Positions 34,694 through 43,227 of a stretch of DNA of 64,000 nucleotides are shown in pieces. Origin of the DNA: an uncultured Eubacteriales bacterium (lineage in GTDB: Bacteria; Bacillota; Clostridia; Oscillospirales; Acutalibacteraceae); assembly GCA_934436505.1 (NCBI GenBank), contig CAKSAP010000001.1, positions 186,001 to 250,000 of the forward strand, written 5' to 3'. Each line of letters opens with the position of its first letter. The first letter of the stretch is position 1. The position numbers and the translations under genes were made by a program. The notes below the pieces were generated by a model. The model did no database searches. It saw only the letters and a program-made list of their open reading frames with translations, and was not told where the DNA came from.

Positions 34694-36305
34694 CATTGTC
34701 ACCTCCGTAGCGTACCGATATAAGCCACGAGCCGTCCTCGAAAATAACAGAGCAACGCTCGGAGACAAATTCGGTAAAATCGGTATCACATTCAACCGAT
34801 AATCGCATTTCGCCGTCAAAAACGGTAATTACAATCGACTGCAAGCCGTCAAGAGCTTTTTCAATGACGTTTTCCAAAAATTCATAGAAGAAAATTGCGG
34901 TGTCGCAGCTCATAGGCTTTGTCATCTGATATATAGCCGCCGCCTGTGCGCCGTAGAAGCTCAAAGCTCGCACCGTTTCGTCAAACGTAAGGCGTATTTC
35001 CTGCTTCGGAAGCAGTTCATACTCTGCACCGAGGAAATTCAGGTTTGCAAATCGCTTGATATATGAGCTGATAACGGTAATTTTTTTGAAAAGCCGTGTC
35101 GCCTCCGCCTCGTCTGCAGTTTTGCAGTTTTCAAGCATAGCACTCAAGGAGTCGCTCTGCTTTTTCGCCTTTATTTCAAGCGTGTCGTATATTCGGTTTT
35201 TCTCACGAAGTTCGTGCAGTTCTTTTTTTACACGGTACGCCTCTTCGAGAGCCTTTTTGTTTTCCTCAAGCTCCTTTCGTGTAACGTCAAGCCTTTTTTG
35301 CAACGCCACAAGCCTGCCCACGTCCGTTTGCCAAACAACATATCCGCCGCTTATTTTTGCGGAGGAGACACGCATATTTTCGTGATATATAACGGGCTTT
35401 TCGAGGAGGGGAAGCTCTGCGATATCTTCTGCGCTGTCGGAGCGTAAAATGATATTGCCGTCGCTGTCGGCTATGTAGCTGCCTATTCCCGAAATGCGGA
35501 ACAGCTCGTCATAGTTGTCGTTCGACTGTATCATTCTGCATTGAATACAGCTTTCGTAAATCGCCGCATATAAAAGGCAAAAGGTTACGTTCATATCTCC
35601 GAGCCAACGGCGTATAAACTCAAAACCTAACAGATATAAAAGACCGTACAGAACAATTGCACAGCCGAACAAAAACGGAGTCAGCCGCCTTTTGTCGCCG
35701 TAGGGAATACGGCTTTTCTTAAACAGGCAGGCTAATGTAAAGGTCATACAGCCGACTATCCACACAAGGCAGGCATAGTAAATCGGTTGGTGGGTAAAGC
35801 CGTTGCTCGGATTACTCGGAGCACCGTTGAATGCAAACGCTAATTGGTGCAGGTCATTTGTAATGACAAATAAGAAAAGCACCGACGGGATAATCGCAAG
35901 CATACCCGTTTTTGACGTAAGACGGTAGTTTTCGGATTTTCCCAACGTCATGGCGATAAACACTCCGAACAGCGGAATAAACAGCATGGGAAGATAATAA
36001 AGATACCATAAATATCTTGATACTGTGGGATCGCTGACAAGCTCATACTTCACGGTGCGTAAGGATAGCCAAATAATAATAAGCGCAGAAATCATACGCA
36101 GATAATGAAGCACCTGCTTTTGAATTATGCGCCTGTCAAGAGAAAAGCCCCATGCGGAAAACAGCAGTAAATAAAGCCCTGCTCGGATGAAATTGTATTC
36201 TTTGCCGCCGATATCGAGACGTGCAAGTGTACGGCAGCCGTAAGCCGCCGCAATAATCGCAAAAACGAATATCGCACAAAGTATTTGCTTCCTGCTTCGC
36301 TTCAC
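34686..36305 (-). CDS. Multi-pass membrane sensor with degenerate kinase core
   Basis: About 539 residues. The N-terminal half has some seven or eight hydrophobic spans, as in 7TM sensor kinases. A PAS-like stretch (YIADSDGNIILRSD), a long coiled coil (about 340-400) and a C-terminal part in the place of an ATPase domain follow. Where the phospho-accepting His would be I read EKNRIYDTLE, without His, and no clear N or G box is seen. It may sense a signal and pass it to the kinase whose gene overlaps its end. The start is uncertain: GTG at 36305 (MKRSRKQ) has GAGG upstream; a TTG at 36416 would add 37 residues but lacks support. Confidence 0.7.
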   Translation of the reverse strand: MKRSRKQILCAIFVFAIIAAAYGCRTLARLDIGGKEYNFIRAGLYLLLFSAWGFSLDRRIIQKQVLHYLRMISALIIIWLSLRTVKYELVSDPTVSRYLWYLYYLPMLFIPLFGVFIAMTLGKSENYRLTSKTGMLAIIPSVLFLFVITNDLHQLAFAFNGAPSNPSNGFTHQPIYYACLVWIVGCMTFTLACLFKKSRIPYGDKRRLTPFLFGCAIVLYGLLYLLGFEFIRRWLGDMNVTFCLLYAAIYESCIQCRMIQSNDNYDELFRISGIGSYIADSDGNIILRSDSAEDIAELPLLEKPVIYHENMRVSSAKISGGYVVWQTDVGRLVALQKRLDVTRKELEENKKALEEAYRVKKELHELREKNRIYDTLEIKAKKQSDSLSAMLENCKTADEAEATRLFKKITVISSYIKRFANLNFLGAEYELLPKQEIRLTFDETVRALSFYGAQAAAIYQMTKPMSCDTAIFFYEFLENVIEKALDGLQSIVITVFDGEMRLSVECDTDFTEFVSERCSVIFEDGSWLISVRYGGDNDA

Positions 36306-36482
36306 GGGGTAACGCCTCGCTTCCTCATAACGCTTTTTGCTCGAAAATTCGATATAGAACAAAATAAAATGAAATATCCTATATTTTAGTCTATCATAAA
36401 GCACGCCTTTACGCAACTTTTTTGTTTGAGCCTGCTTTTATAAAATTATGCCGTTCTGCGTGCCGTAAATCTCAAAATTTGC

Positions 36483-36511
36483 TTGATTTTTTACTTCTTA
36501 TATGATATTGT
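36483..36511 (+). promoter_or_regulatory. Promoter of the TetR/surface-protein operon
   Basis: TTGATT, 17-base spacer, TATTGT. The -10 touches the adjacent palindrome, so the transcript should start within it. Confidence 0.55.
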
Positions 36512-36526
36512 TGGTATATATACCAA
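36511..36526. promoter_or_regulatory. Perfect 16-base palindrome, candidate TetR operator
   Basis: TTGGTATATATACCAA, fully symmetric, centred about 30 bases before the TetR start codon and at the expected transcription start. Consistent with autorepression by the TetR protein. Confidence 0.7.
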
Positions 36527-36550
36527 TACAATTACTAAGAGGTGCTATAA

Positions 36551-37252
36551 TTGAGAAGAAACAGCAGTGAGACAAAGAGAAAAATCCTGACCGCATGCGT
36601 CCGTCTTTTTTTGGAGCAGGGGTATAAGAATACCTCGGTCAGCCAAATCGTTGACGAAGCAGGCGTTGCAAGGGGAAGCTATCTGAATTTGTTTCCGACT
36701 AAGGACAAAATTTTGCTTGATTTGGTCGAAACAATGTTCAGCGGTCAGTTCAGCGTGGCAAGGAGCATTGCGGATCAAAATTTGCCGCCCGTTTTTGCTT
36801 ATGCGGTGGAAACCTGTCTCCAGCTTACTCTCACGGAGCTGAATGAAAATCTGAGAGAAATATATATTGAAGCTTATTCGGTCCCCGACACGGCGGAATA
36901 CATTTATTTGCACACTACGGCGGAATTAAAGCAGATATTCGGCGCAAATTTCCCCGATTACAGCGACAGCGATTTCTATGAAATGGAAATAGGCACGGCA
37001 GGACTTATGCGTAACTATATGGCTCGCAAATGCGATATTCATTTCCCGTTGGAGCGCAAGCTCAGCAGATTTTTAACGGCGGCAATGCGTGTGTATCTTG
37101 TGCCGAAGGAGGAGCAGGAAAGGGTGCTCGCTTTTATCGGCTCGATCGATATTCGGGAGCTTGCCGTTACGGTTATGCATAAGCTGTTTGCCATGCTTGA
37201 AATGAAATATGATTTTAAGCTGTCTACGGACGGCGAAACGGAGGGAACATGA
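36551..37252 (+). CDS. TetR-family transcriptional regulator
   Basis: 233 residues. The N-terminal HTH (about 8-55) reads KRKILTACVRLFLEQGYKNTSVSQIVDEAGVARGSYLNLFPTKD, a standard TetR DNA-binding domain. The C-terminal ligand-binding half is unassigned. TTG at 36551 is the likely start, with GAGG 8 bases before it. The stop overlaps the ATG pair of the ubiquitin-like surface-protein gene, so it is the first gene of the surface operon and probably controls it through the palindrome upstream. Confidence 0.9.
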   Translation: MRRNSSETKRKILTACVRLFLEQGYKNTSVSQIVDEAGVARGSYLNLFPTKDKILLDLVETMFSGQFSVARSIADQNLPPVFAYAVETCLQLTLTELNENLREIYIEAYSVPDTAEYIYLHTTAELKQIFGANFPDYSDSDFYEMEIGTAGLMRNYMARKCDIHFPLERKLSRFLTAAMRVYLVPKEEQERVLAFIGSIDIRELAVTVMHKLFAMLEMKYDFKLSTDGETEGT

Positions 37253-40200
37253 TGAAAAGCCGACTACTAAGCATCCTGCTCGTCTTTTGTATGATGATGA
37301 GCTTTGTACCGATGATGGCAAGCGCAATTGAGATTTACATTGACTTGGAAATTGTCGGTCAGGCAAACTTAACGCTCGAGGTTGTGTCGGGCGACAGCAT
37401 TGACAATATCAAGGAGAAAATTCGTGATAAAACAGGCTTTTCTCCCGATGCGCAAAGACTGTTTTTTGGCGAAAAAGAGCTTGAGAACGGGCGCACGATG
37501 GCAGATTACAATATTCAGAAGGGAAGCACACTGCGCTTGCGTTTGCAAAAGACGGTACAGCTTGGCGCAGACGCACTGAATAAAACTGTAAACACAGCGG
37601 CCGCACCTATCGTGTATTTCGGGCAAAATCAAGAAAATAAGCCTGCCGCATGGCGAGTTATCGGCTATGACGGAAACGGTGTTGCCGCCGCAGCAGGAAA
37701 AACAACCTTATTTGCGGCAGACAATATGGGCTTGACAAAAATCGGCTCGAATGCCGCTTATGCAGACAGTGATTTGAAGGTGGCAATAGACGCTCTTGCA
37801 GGTAAGCTGACGGCGGCGGAGATGTCTGCTGTTGAAAAAAGGACGCTTGAAAGCGGAAGCTATGACAGGGAAAATACCGATTGCGTGGATGGTGCTGCGG
37901 TAAGCAATGCTGTTTTTTGGCCGCTTTCCTCAAAAGAGGCTAATGCGGTGAAAAGCGATTTGCGAGTTGCGGATCCCGAGCATCCGGATTGGGCGTCAAG
38001 CTTTTGGTGGCTGCGTTCCCCGAGCGAGCTTCCCAATGCGGCTGCCTATGTGGATGGCAACGGCAACATCCAATACCACGGTATGTACGATTTTCGCAGT
38101 GAGTATGGTGTTCGTCCTGCTTTTAACTTAAATTCGGACTCCGTACTCTTTGCCTCTGCTGCCGTAGGCGGAAAGCCCGAAGGCGGCTTGACTCCGATTT
38201 CAGAATACAGCGGCAACGAGTGGAAGCTGACGTTGAGGGACGGCAGCCGTAGCTTTTCCGTAACGAGCAATAAGACTGTTACAGCAGCGCCGGGCGGCAC
38301 CGTAGAGATTACCTATACCGGCACGGAAACGGGCGGCAATGAGTATGTTTCCGTCCTGCTTTGCGACAGCAATGACAATGTACTTTACTACGGAAAGATC
38401 GCTCAAAACAGCGCAAGCGGCACGGCAAGCATAGCGATTCCCGGCGACCTTGCGCCGGGCAGCTATAACCTCAAGGTGTTCAGCGAGCAGTGCAACGGCG
38501 ATTATAATACCGATTATGCAAGTAATTTCACAGACATTGCGCTGACGGTGGAAAATCAGCCTGACGAGCAGTTTACCCTCGCCCCCGGCGGCAGATACTA
38601 TTTTGATTTGTCGGCGATGGATATTCCCGGAACGGTAAACAGCGATTTGCCGGACAGCACACTGCATTATGTGCCTTTCACCTATGTCGGAACTGTGGAT
38701 GCCTACAAGCTCACATCGGAGACGGCAACCACCGAGGAGTATGCACAGCGGGAAAAATATCCCCACAGCCTGTTTGTGGCGGACTATGTCGTAACGCATA
38801 CGATTAGCTGGAATGACCTGAATACCGCAGGTCTGATTTTCGGCAAGGACTATGTCGCCGGCGGCGTGGGCTATACGCTGCGTGCGCCGTCTGTGGGAAG
38901 TGACTGTACGGGTTTAGACGATTCCCAACGCGGCGTGCCCCAAAGCAACGAATGGGACACGATGCTGAACAAGGACAGCGGATATATCCAAAACTGGAAT
39001 GGAATGTTTTCGTGGGGACAGGATGTTTCTTCTGGCGGCGCGTCGCGCCGTGCGATTCGCGGGTACAATTCGGCCCGCCTCTGGAGCAACAACGGTGCTA
39101 CGTTCTCCTACCCGATCGTCGGTTTCCGCCCCGTCCTTGAGCTGCCGACAGGTCTTGCCGCCGACAGCCTGAAGGCGGTTGAGTTGGTCACGAAGGGTCG
39201 TATGCCCGGCGAGACTTATAACGAAATCAACATCATCGTGAAAAAGGGCGAGAGCTTCACTGCACCCTCTGCCGAGGGACTGCCCCTTTCCGATGGCATC
39301 TCTGCCGACACGCCTATGTGGTGGAGAGACGAAAACGGAAACTTCTATAAGCCCGGCGATACCGTTCCCGCGGATGTTTCGAAACTCTCCGCTATCTATG
39401 GCGGCTTAGGTCTGTTTTTGGATCGCGGCGACGGTGCGGTGGAGGTTACGCCGGACAATTATACCGATATTTTCGGCGACGGAACTGCCTCCTTTGTTCT
39501 GCCTAAAGGCAGAAGCTATGACTCTCTTGCGGGACCCGGGGTTCTGACAAAAGAGGATAGATTGGTATTTTATTCGACCGGCAGGCTTGAAAAGTACGGC
39601 AGTGTTTTCCCGAATCTGAAGCTCAAAAATGCCGACCTGACCTCTGTGAGCCTGAGCGAAGAATATATCGGAAATAAAAGCCCGCTCTTTATCACGGCGG
39701 ACGGAAAGAATACCATCGGGAGCCTGAACGGAATCAGCGAGAGTTACAGCACTCTTTGCGTTATCGGCAACGGCTCGCTGACGCTGAACAGCAATCTTTG
39801 GGTTTTTCGATACACCCAATACGGCGGCGGCAGCGTTACTATGACGAACGGGCTGACAGCGTACAATCTTACCATAGACAGCGGCTCGCTTACCGTAACG
39901 GACGATACGCAGGCTTTAACGCTGCATAGCTTTATTTATGCATTCTATCCGGGCGACGGTATGCGGCTGTTCACAGGCTCTTCGGAGCAGGATGCGTCAG
40001 AGACTGCCATGCCGGAGTTTTCCCCCGAAGCACAAAAGCTGTATGAGCGCTCTTCTGCAGGCGAAGCATTGACACAGGAAGAGCAAGATGCGTTAAGTGA
40101 TGCTTTTTCGAAGCGACAGAGCGATATGCTTGCCCTGCTTTCCGATAAGACCTATGTGCGTATCACAAACGCTTGGGATGTGACCTATCAGCCCGGCGAA

Positions 40201-41571
40201 AATGGCACAGGCAATACGCTGACGGACGTTAAGCTTTACAATGACGAACTCACGCTGCGAGGTGCATTGTTCACTCGCACGGGGCACACGCAAGTTGGCT
40301 GGGCGACCGTTGACGGCGGCGAAAAGGTGTATGGCTTTGAAGATGCTCATACCAAAAACGAGGCTTTGACGCTCTATCCCGTTTGGAACACGAATAAATA
40401 TACAATTACTTTCGATACCAACGGCGGCAGCGAAATCGCACCCATTACACAGGACTACGGAACGAATATTACCGCACCTGCCGATCCGACAAGAGAGGGC
40501 TACACCTTTATCGGCTGGGATATGGAAATCCCCACGACCATGCCTGCCGAGAATATAACTCTTAAAGCGAAATGGAAAGACATTGAAAAGCCCACGGGCG
40601 AAATTATAATAGGTACAAATAAATGGCACGAATTTTTGAATAAGCTTACCCTCGGACTGTTCTTTAAGGACACTCAAGAGGTAACGATAAACGCTTCCGA
40701 TAACAGCGGAATGGTGTTTGTATCATATTTGATAACGGATCAGGAGCTATCCGAAGAGGAACTCGGCTCTCTTGTGTACCGTGTGTATGATGAGCCGTTT
40801 TTAATAGAGCCTAACGGAGAATATATTGTTTATGCAATGCTTGTTGATGCGAGCCTTAATATAACATATCTTCGTTCCGACCGAATAACGCTTGACAATG
40901 TTCAGCCTGTAATCGGCGGCATTGAGGACGGCAAGATTTATTGCGAAGCACAGACGGTTACAATTAACGAGAAGTATATAGAGACAGTTACCGTAAACGG
41001 AACGGCGGTCGAGCTTGACGAGAACAACAGCTTTATTCTTCCTGCGGCAGACGGCGAGCAGAAGATCGTTGTTGCCGACAAAGCAGGCAATATTGCCGAA
41101 ATGACCGTAACAGTTCATGACGGGCACACCTTTGGCGATTGGAAAGCCGACGGCGACGGCACGCATAGCCGTGAATGTACCGTGGATGGCTGCAAGGGTG
41201 TTGAAACAATGGCTTGCTCGGGCGGAAATGCAACCTGCACCGAAAAGGCGGTTTGCGAAATTTGCAAAGAGGCTTACGGAGAGCTTGACCCGAACAACCA
41301 CGCCGACCTTATGCATATCGATTCAAAGGCGGCGACCGAGGATGCCGAGGGCAATATCGAGTATTGGCACTGCGGCGGCTGTGATAAATATTACAGCGAC
41401 AAAGACGGTATAAACGAAATTAAAAAAGCCGACACGGTAACGGCAAGAATAAAAGGCAATTTCAAATCTCCCAGAACAGGCAACGCAAGCGACCTCGCAT
41501 TATGGATTTCCCTGCTGTTTGTCAGCGGCGGTGTTTGCACGGCGATTAAAGCAAAACGCAAAAAATCGTAA
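37252..41571 (+). CDS. Wall-anchored surface protein with N-terminal ubiquitin-like domain
   Basis: 1,439 residues. Signal peptide 1-25 (ends MMASA). Residues about 26-100 are ubiquitin-like: SIDNIKEKIRDKTG, PDAQRLFFGEKELENGRT, DYNIQKGSTLRLRL. Lysines at the places of ubiquitin K27, K29, K33, K48 and K63 are kept (54, 56, 60, 75, 90), while the terminal Gly-Gly is absent. Two DUF6273-like modules follow (about 105-295 and 445-630, each with a WWLRSP or RPVLELP-type end). Then come InlB-type B repeats (about 985-1112, FDTNGG..GYTFIGW), an Ig-like stretch and a Cys-rich HTFGDW module (about 1287-1395). SPRTG at 1406 plus a hydrophobic span and KRKKS form a sortase signal. ATG at 37252 is better spaced from GGAGGG than 37249. 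Confidence 0.88.
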   Translation: MKSRLLSILLVFCMMMSFVPMMASAIEIYIDLEIVGQANLTLEVVSGDSIDNIKEKIRDKTGFSPDAQRLFFGEKELENGRTMADYNIQKGSTLRLRLQKTVQLGADALNKTVNTAAAPIVYFGQNQENKPAAWRVIGYDGNGVAAAAGKTTLFAADNMGLTKIGSNAAYADSDLKVAIDALAGKLTAAEMSAVEKRTLESGSYDRENTDCVDGAAVSNAVFWPLSSKEANAVKSDLRVADPEHPDWASSFWWLRSPSELPNAAAYVDGNGNIQYHGMYDFRSEYGVRPAFNLNSDSVLFASAAVGGKPEGGLTPISEYSGNEWKLTLRDGSRSFSVTSNKTVTAAPGGTVEITYTGTETGGNEYVSVLLCDSNDNVLYYGKIAQNSASGTASIAIPGDLAPGSYNLKVFSEQCNGDYNTDYASNFTDIALTVENQPDEQFTLAPGGRYYFDLSAMDIPGTVNSDLPDSTLHYVPFTYVGTVDAYKLTSETATTEEYAQREKYPHSLFVADYVVTHTISWNDLNTAGLIFGKDYVAGGVGYTLRAPSVGSDCTGLDDSQRGVPQSNEWDTMLNKDSGYIQNWNGMFSWGQDVSSGGASRRAIRGYNSARLWSNNGATFSYPIVGFRPVLELPTGLAADSLKAVELVTKGRMPGETYNEINIIVKKGESFTAPSAEGLPLSDGISADTPMWWRDENGNFYKPGDTVPADVSKLSAIYGGLGLFLDRGDGAVEVTPDNYTDIFGDGTASFVLPKGRSYDSLAGPGVLTKEDRLVFYSTGRLEKYGSVFPNLKLKNADLTSVSLSEEYIGNKSPLFITADGKNTIGSLNGISESYSTLCVIGNGSLTLNSNLWVFRYTQYGGGSVTMTNGLTAYNLTIDSGSLTVTDDTQALTLHSFIYAFYPGDGMRLFTGSSEQDASETAMPEFSPEAQKLYERSSAGEALTQEEQDALSDAFSKRQSDMLALLSDKTYVRITNAWDVTYQPGENGTGNTLTDVKLYNDELTLRGALFTRTGHTQVGWATVDGGEKVYGFEDAHTKNEALTLYPVWNTNKYTITFDTNGGSEIAPITQDYGTNITAPADPTREGYTFIGWDMEIPTTMPAENITLKAKWKDIEKPTGEIIIGTNKWHEFLNKLTLGLFFKDTQEVTINASDNSGMVFVSYLITDQELSEEELGSLVYRVYDEPFLIEPNGEYIVYAMLVDASLNITYLRSDRITLDNVQPVIGGIEDGKIYCEAQTVTINEKYIETVTVNGTAVELDENNSFILPAADGEQKIVVADKAGNIAEMTVTVHDGHTFGDWKADGDGTHSRECTVDGCKGVETMACSGGNATCTEKAVCEICKEAYGELDPNNHADLMHIDSKAATEDAEGNIEYWHCGGCDKYYSDKDGINEIKKADTVTARIKGNFKSPRTGNASDLALWISLLFVSGGVCTAIKAKRKKS

Positions 41572-41588
41572 CGATACGGAGGTAGAAT

Positions 41589-43196
41589 ATGAAGAAGAGT
41601 GTCTACTGCATTATCCTTGCACTTTGCACCGTATTTTGCATTGTATTTGCTGTCGGATACAGCAAAGTGGCAAAGACCAACGCCGTACTGCCGGAAGTGA
41701 GGAATAACGGCACGGCGATTCAGTGGAAATACGGCGATGAAACCGATTGGCGTGACCTTGTTGCACTTACCGAGCTTACGGGTGCTGTCGGAGAAAATGG
41801 CAAGGATGGGGCTGACGGTAAGAATGGAATAGATGGCACCAACGGTAAAGACGGCGTTGACGGAAAAGACGGCGTTGACGGAAAAGACGGCGTTGACGGT
41901 AAAGACGGTGCTGACGGTAAAGACGGTGCTGACGGTAAAGACGGTGCTGACGGTAAAGACGGTGCTGACGGTAAAGACGGCGTTGACGGAAAAGACGGTG
42001 CTGATGGTAAAGACGGTGCTGACGGTAAAGACGGTGCTGACGGTAAAGACGGCATTGATGGTAAAGACGGTGCTGACGGAAAAGACGGCGCTGATGGAAA
42101 AGACGGCGTTGATGGTAAAGACGGTGCTGACGGAAAAGACGGCGCTGATGGAAAAGACGGCGTTGATGGTAAAGACGGTGCTGACGGAAAAGACGGTGCT
42201 GACGGTAAAGACGGCATTAACGCCAAAAATATAGAGGTGCAACGAGCTGAAACCCACATACAGTGGCGTTACGAGGGCGACGAGTGGCAAAATCTTGTTG
42301 CGATAGCCGATATAGAGGGCCCCGCCGGACAGAACGGAGCAGACGGAGCAAACGGTAAGACACCGGAGTTCCGCATAAGCGAAAATATCCTGCAATGGCG
42401 TTATGTCGGCGATGAAATATGGCTGAATCTCTATGACCTTACCGCATTAAAAGGTGCGGATGGCAGAGACGGCAAAGACGGTAAAGACGGTAAAGACGGT
42501 ATAAACGGGCAAGACGGCAGGGACGGTGCGGACGGACAAAACGGCTCTGACGGCAAAGACGGTAAAACACCTTTTATCGGCGAAAACGGCAACTGGTGGA
42601 TAGGAGAAATCGACACCGCTGTAAAAGCCGCAGGCATTGATGGCACAGACGGTGTTGACGGCGACAAGGGCGATAAGGGCGATAAGGGCGACCCCGGCGA
42701 AAAAGGAGATAAAGGAGATAAAGGAGATAAAGGAGACAAAGGCGACAAGGGCGACCCCGGTCAGAACGGCGGGAGCTCCGGGTATTTTGCAGCAAACGGC
42801 AGTGTGTACAGCGCGGGAAAAGCGCTTCCGTTCACGGTGAAAAAGAAAAGCGGAGGGTTGATCTCCTATAACGCATCAAGCAATAAGATCACTCTTTCAA
42901 AAGGGCATACATATAGCCTTGTGTTCAGCGGAACGATTGCAGTGAGCGCCAAGAGCGATGGCAAAGCATGCGGGGCAGCGCTCTTCGACGGATATAACTC
43001 TGAAATGGCGTTGGAGACGCAAACCTATGTGACTGCGCCGAAGGCCGGCCAAACAGAAAAGCTGACCATGGCGTATAACACCATATACACAGCGGAAGAG
43101 GATATTACTCTGACATTTCAATACACAACCATGCTGCTCCAAGATACGAATTTTAAGGACGCCCGGTACAACATAACCATAATCGCTCTTGACTGA
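41589..43196 (+). CDS. Secreted collagen-like protein
   Basis: 535 residues. An N-terminal hydrophobic segment (VYCIILALCTVFCIVFAVGY) acts as signal or membrane anchor. Three copies of a roughly 22-residue motif, IQWKYGDETDWRDLVALTEL-like, sit before and between collagen stretches. The main Gly-X-Y stretch is 21 units of GKDG(V/A/I)D; later stretches are GADGRDGKDG and GDKGDKGDPGEKG types. The C-terminal 135 residues (from about 400) form a globular beta-rich head like BclA/C1q-type trimerisation domains. It likely forms triple-helical stalks on the cell surface. No sortase signal was seen. The ribosome-binding site is GGAGGT. Long frames on the other strand here are repeat artefacts. Confidence 0.88.
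   Translation: MKKSVYCIILALCTVFCIVFAVGYSKVAKTNAVLPEVRNNGTAIQWKYGDETDWRDLVALTELTGAVGENGKDGADGKNGIDGTNGKDGVDGKDGVDGKDGVDGKDGADGKDGADGKDGADGKDGADGKDGVDGKDGADGKDGADGKDGADGKDGIDGKDGADGKDGADGKDGVDGKDGADGKDGADGKDGVDGKDGADGKDGADGKDGINAKNIEVQRAETHIQWRYEGDEWQNLVAIADIEGPAGQNGADGANGKTPEFRISENILQWRYVGDEIWLNLYDLTALKGADGRDGKDGKDGKDGINGQDGRDGADGQNGSDGKDGKTPFIGENGNWWIGEIDTAVKAAGIDGTDGVDGDKGDKGDKGDPGEKGDKGDKGDKGDKGDKGDPGQNGGSSGYFAANGSVYSAGKALPFTVKKKSGGLISYNASSNKITLSKGHTYSLVFSGTIAVSAKSDGKACGAALFDGYNSEMALETQTYVTAPKAGQTEKLTMAYNTIYTAEEDITLTFQYTTMLLQDTNFKDARYNITIIALD
41844..42221 (+). repeat. Tandem repeat of 21 18-base units in the collagen-like gene
   Basis: Exactly 378 bases of GG(T/A)AAAGACGG(C/T)G(T/C)TGA(C/T) units with no break, encoding GKDG(V/A/I)D. 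Units fall into runs of near-identical sequence, which shows recent expansion or contraction by slippage or recombination. All changes in unit number keep frame. Confidence 0.93.
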
Positions 43197-43227
43197 GCCT
43201 ATCTATGCAAAACGGAGGTAGTAAGAA

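Noticed and set aside
41391..42395. Long open frames on the minus strand and in another plus frame over the collagen repeat
   Set aside because: They are made only of the same 18-base unit read in other frames, lack start signals and have Val/Phe/Ser or Pro/Ser repeats of no known type.
42574..42840. Basic low-complexity open frames in the third collagen stretch
   Set aside because: Frame-shifted readings of Gly-Asp-Lys repeats inside a clear coding gene.
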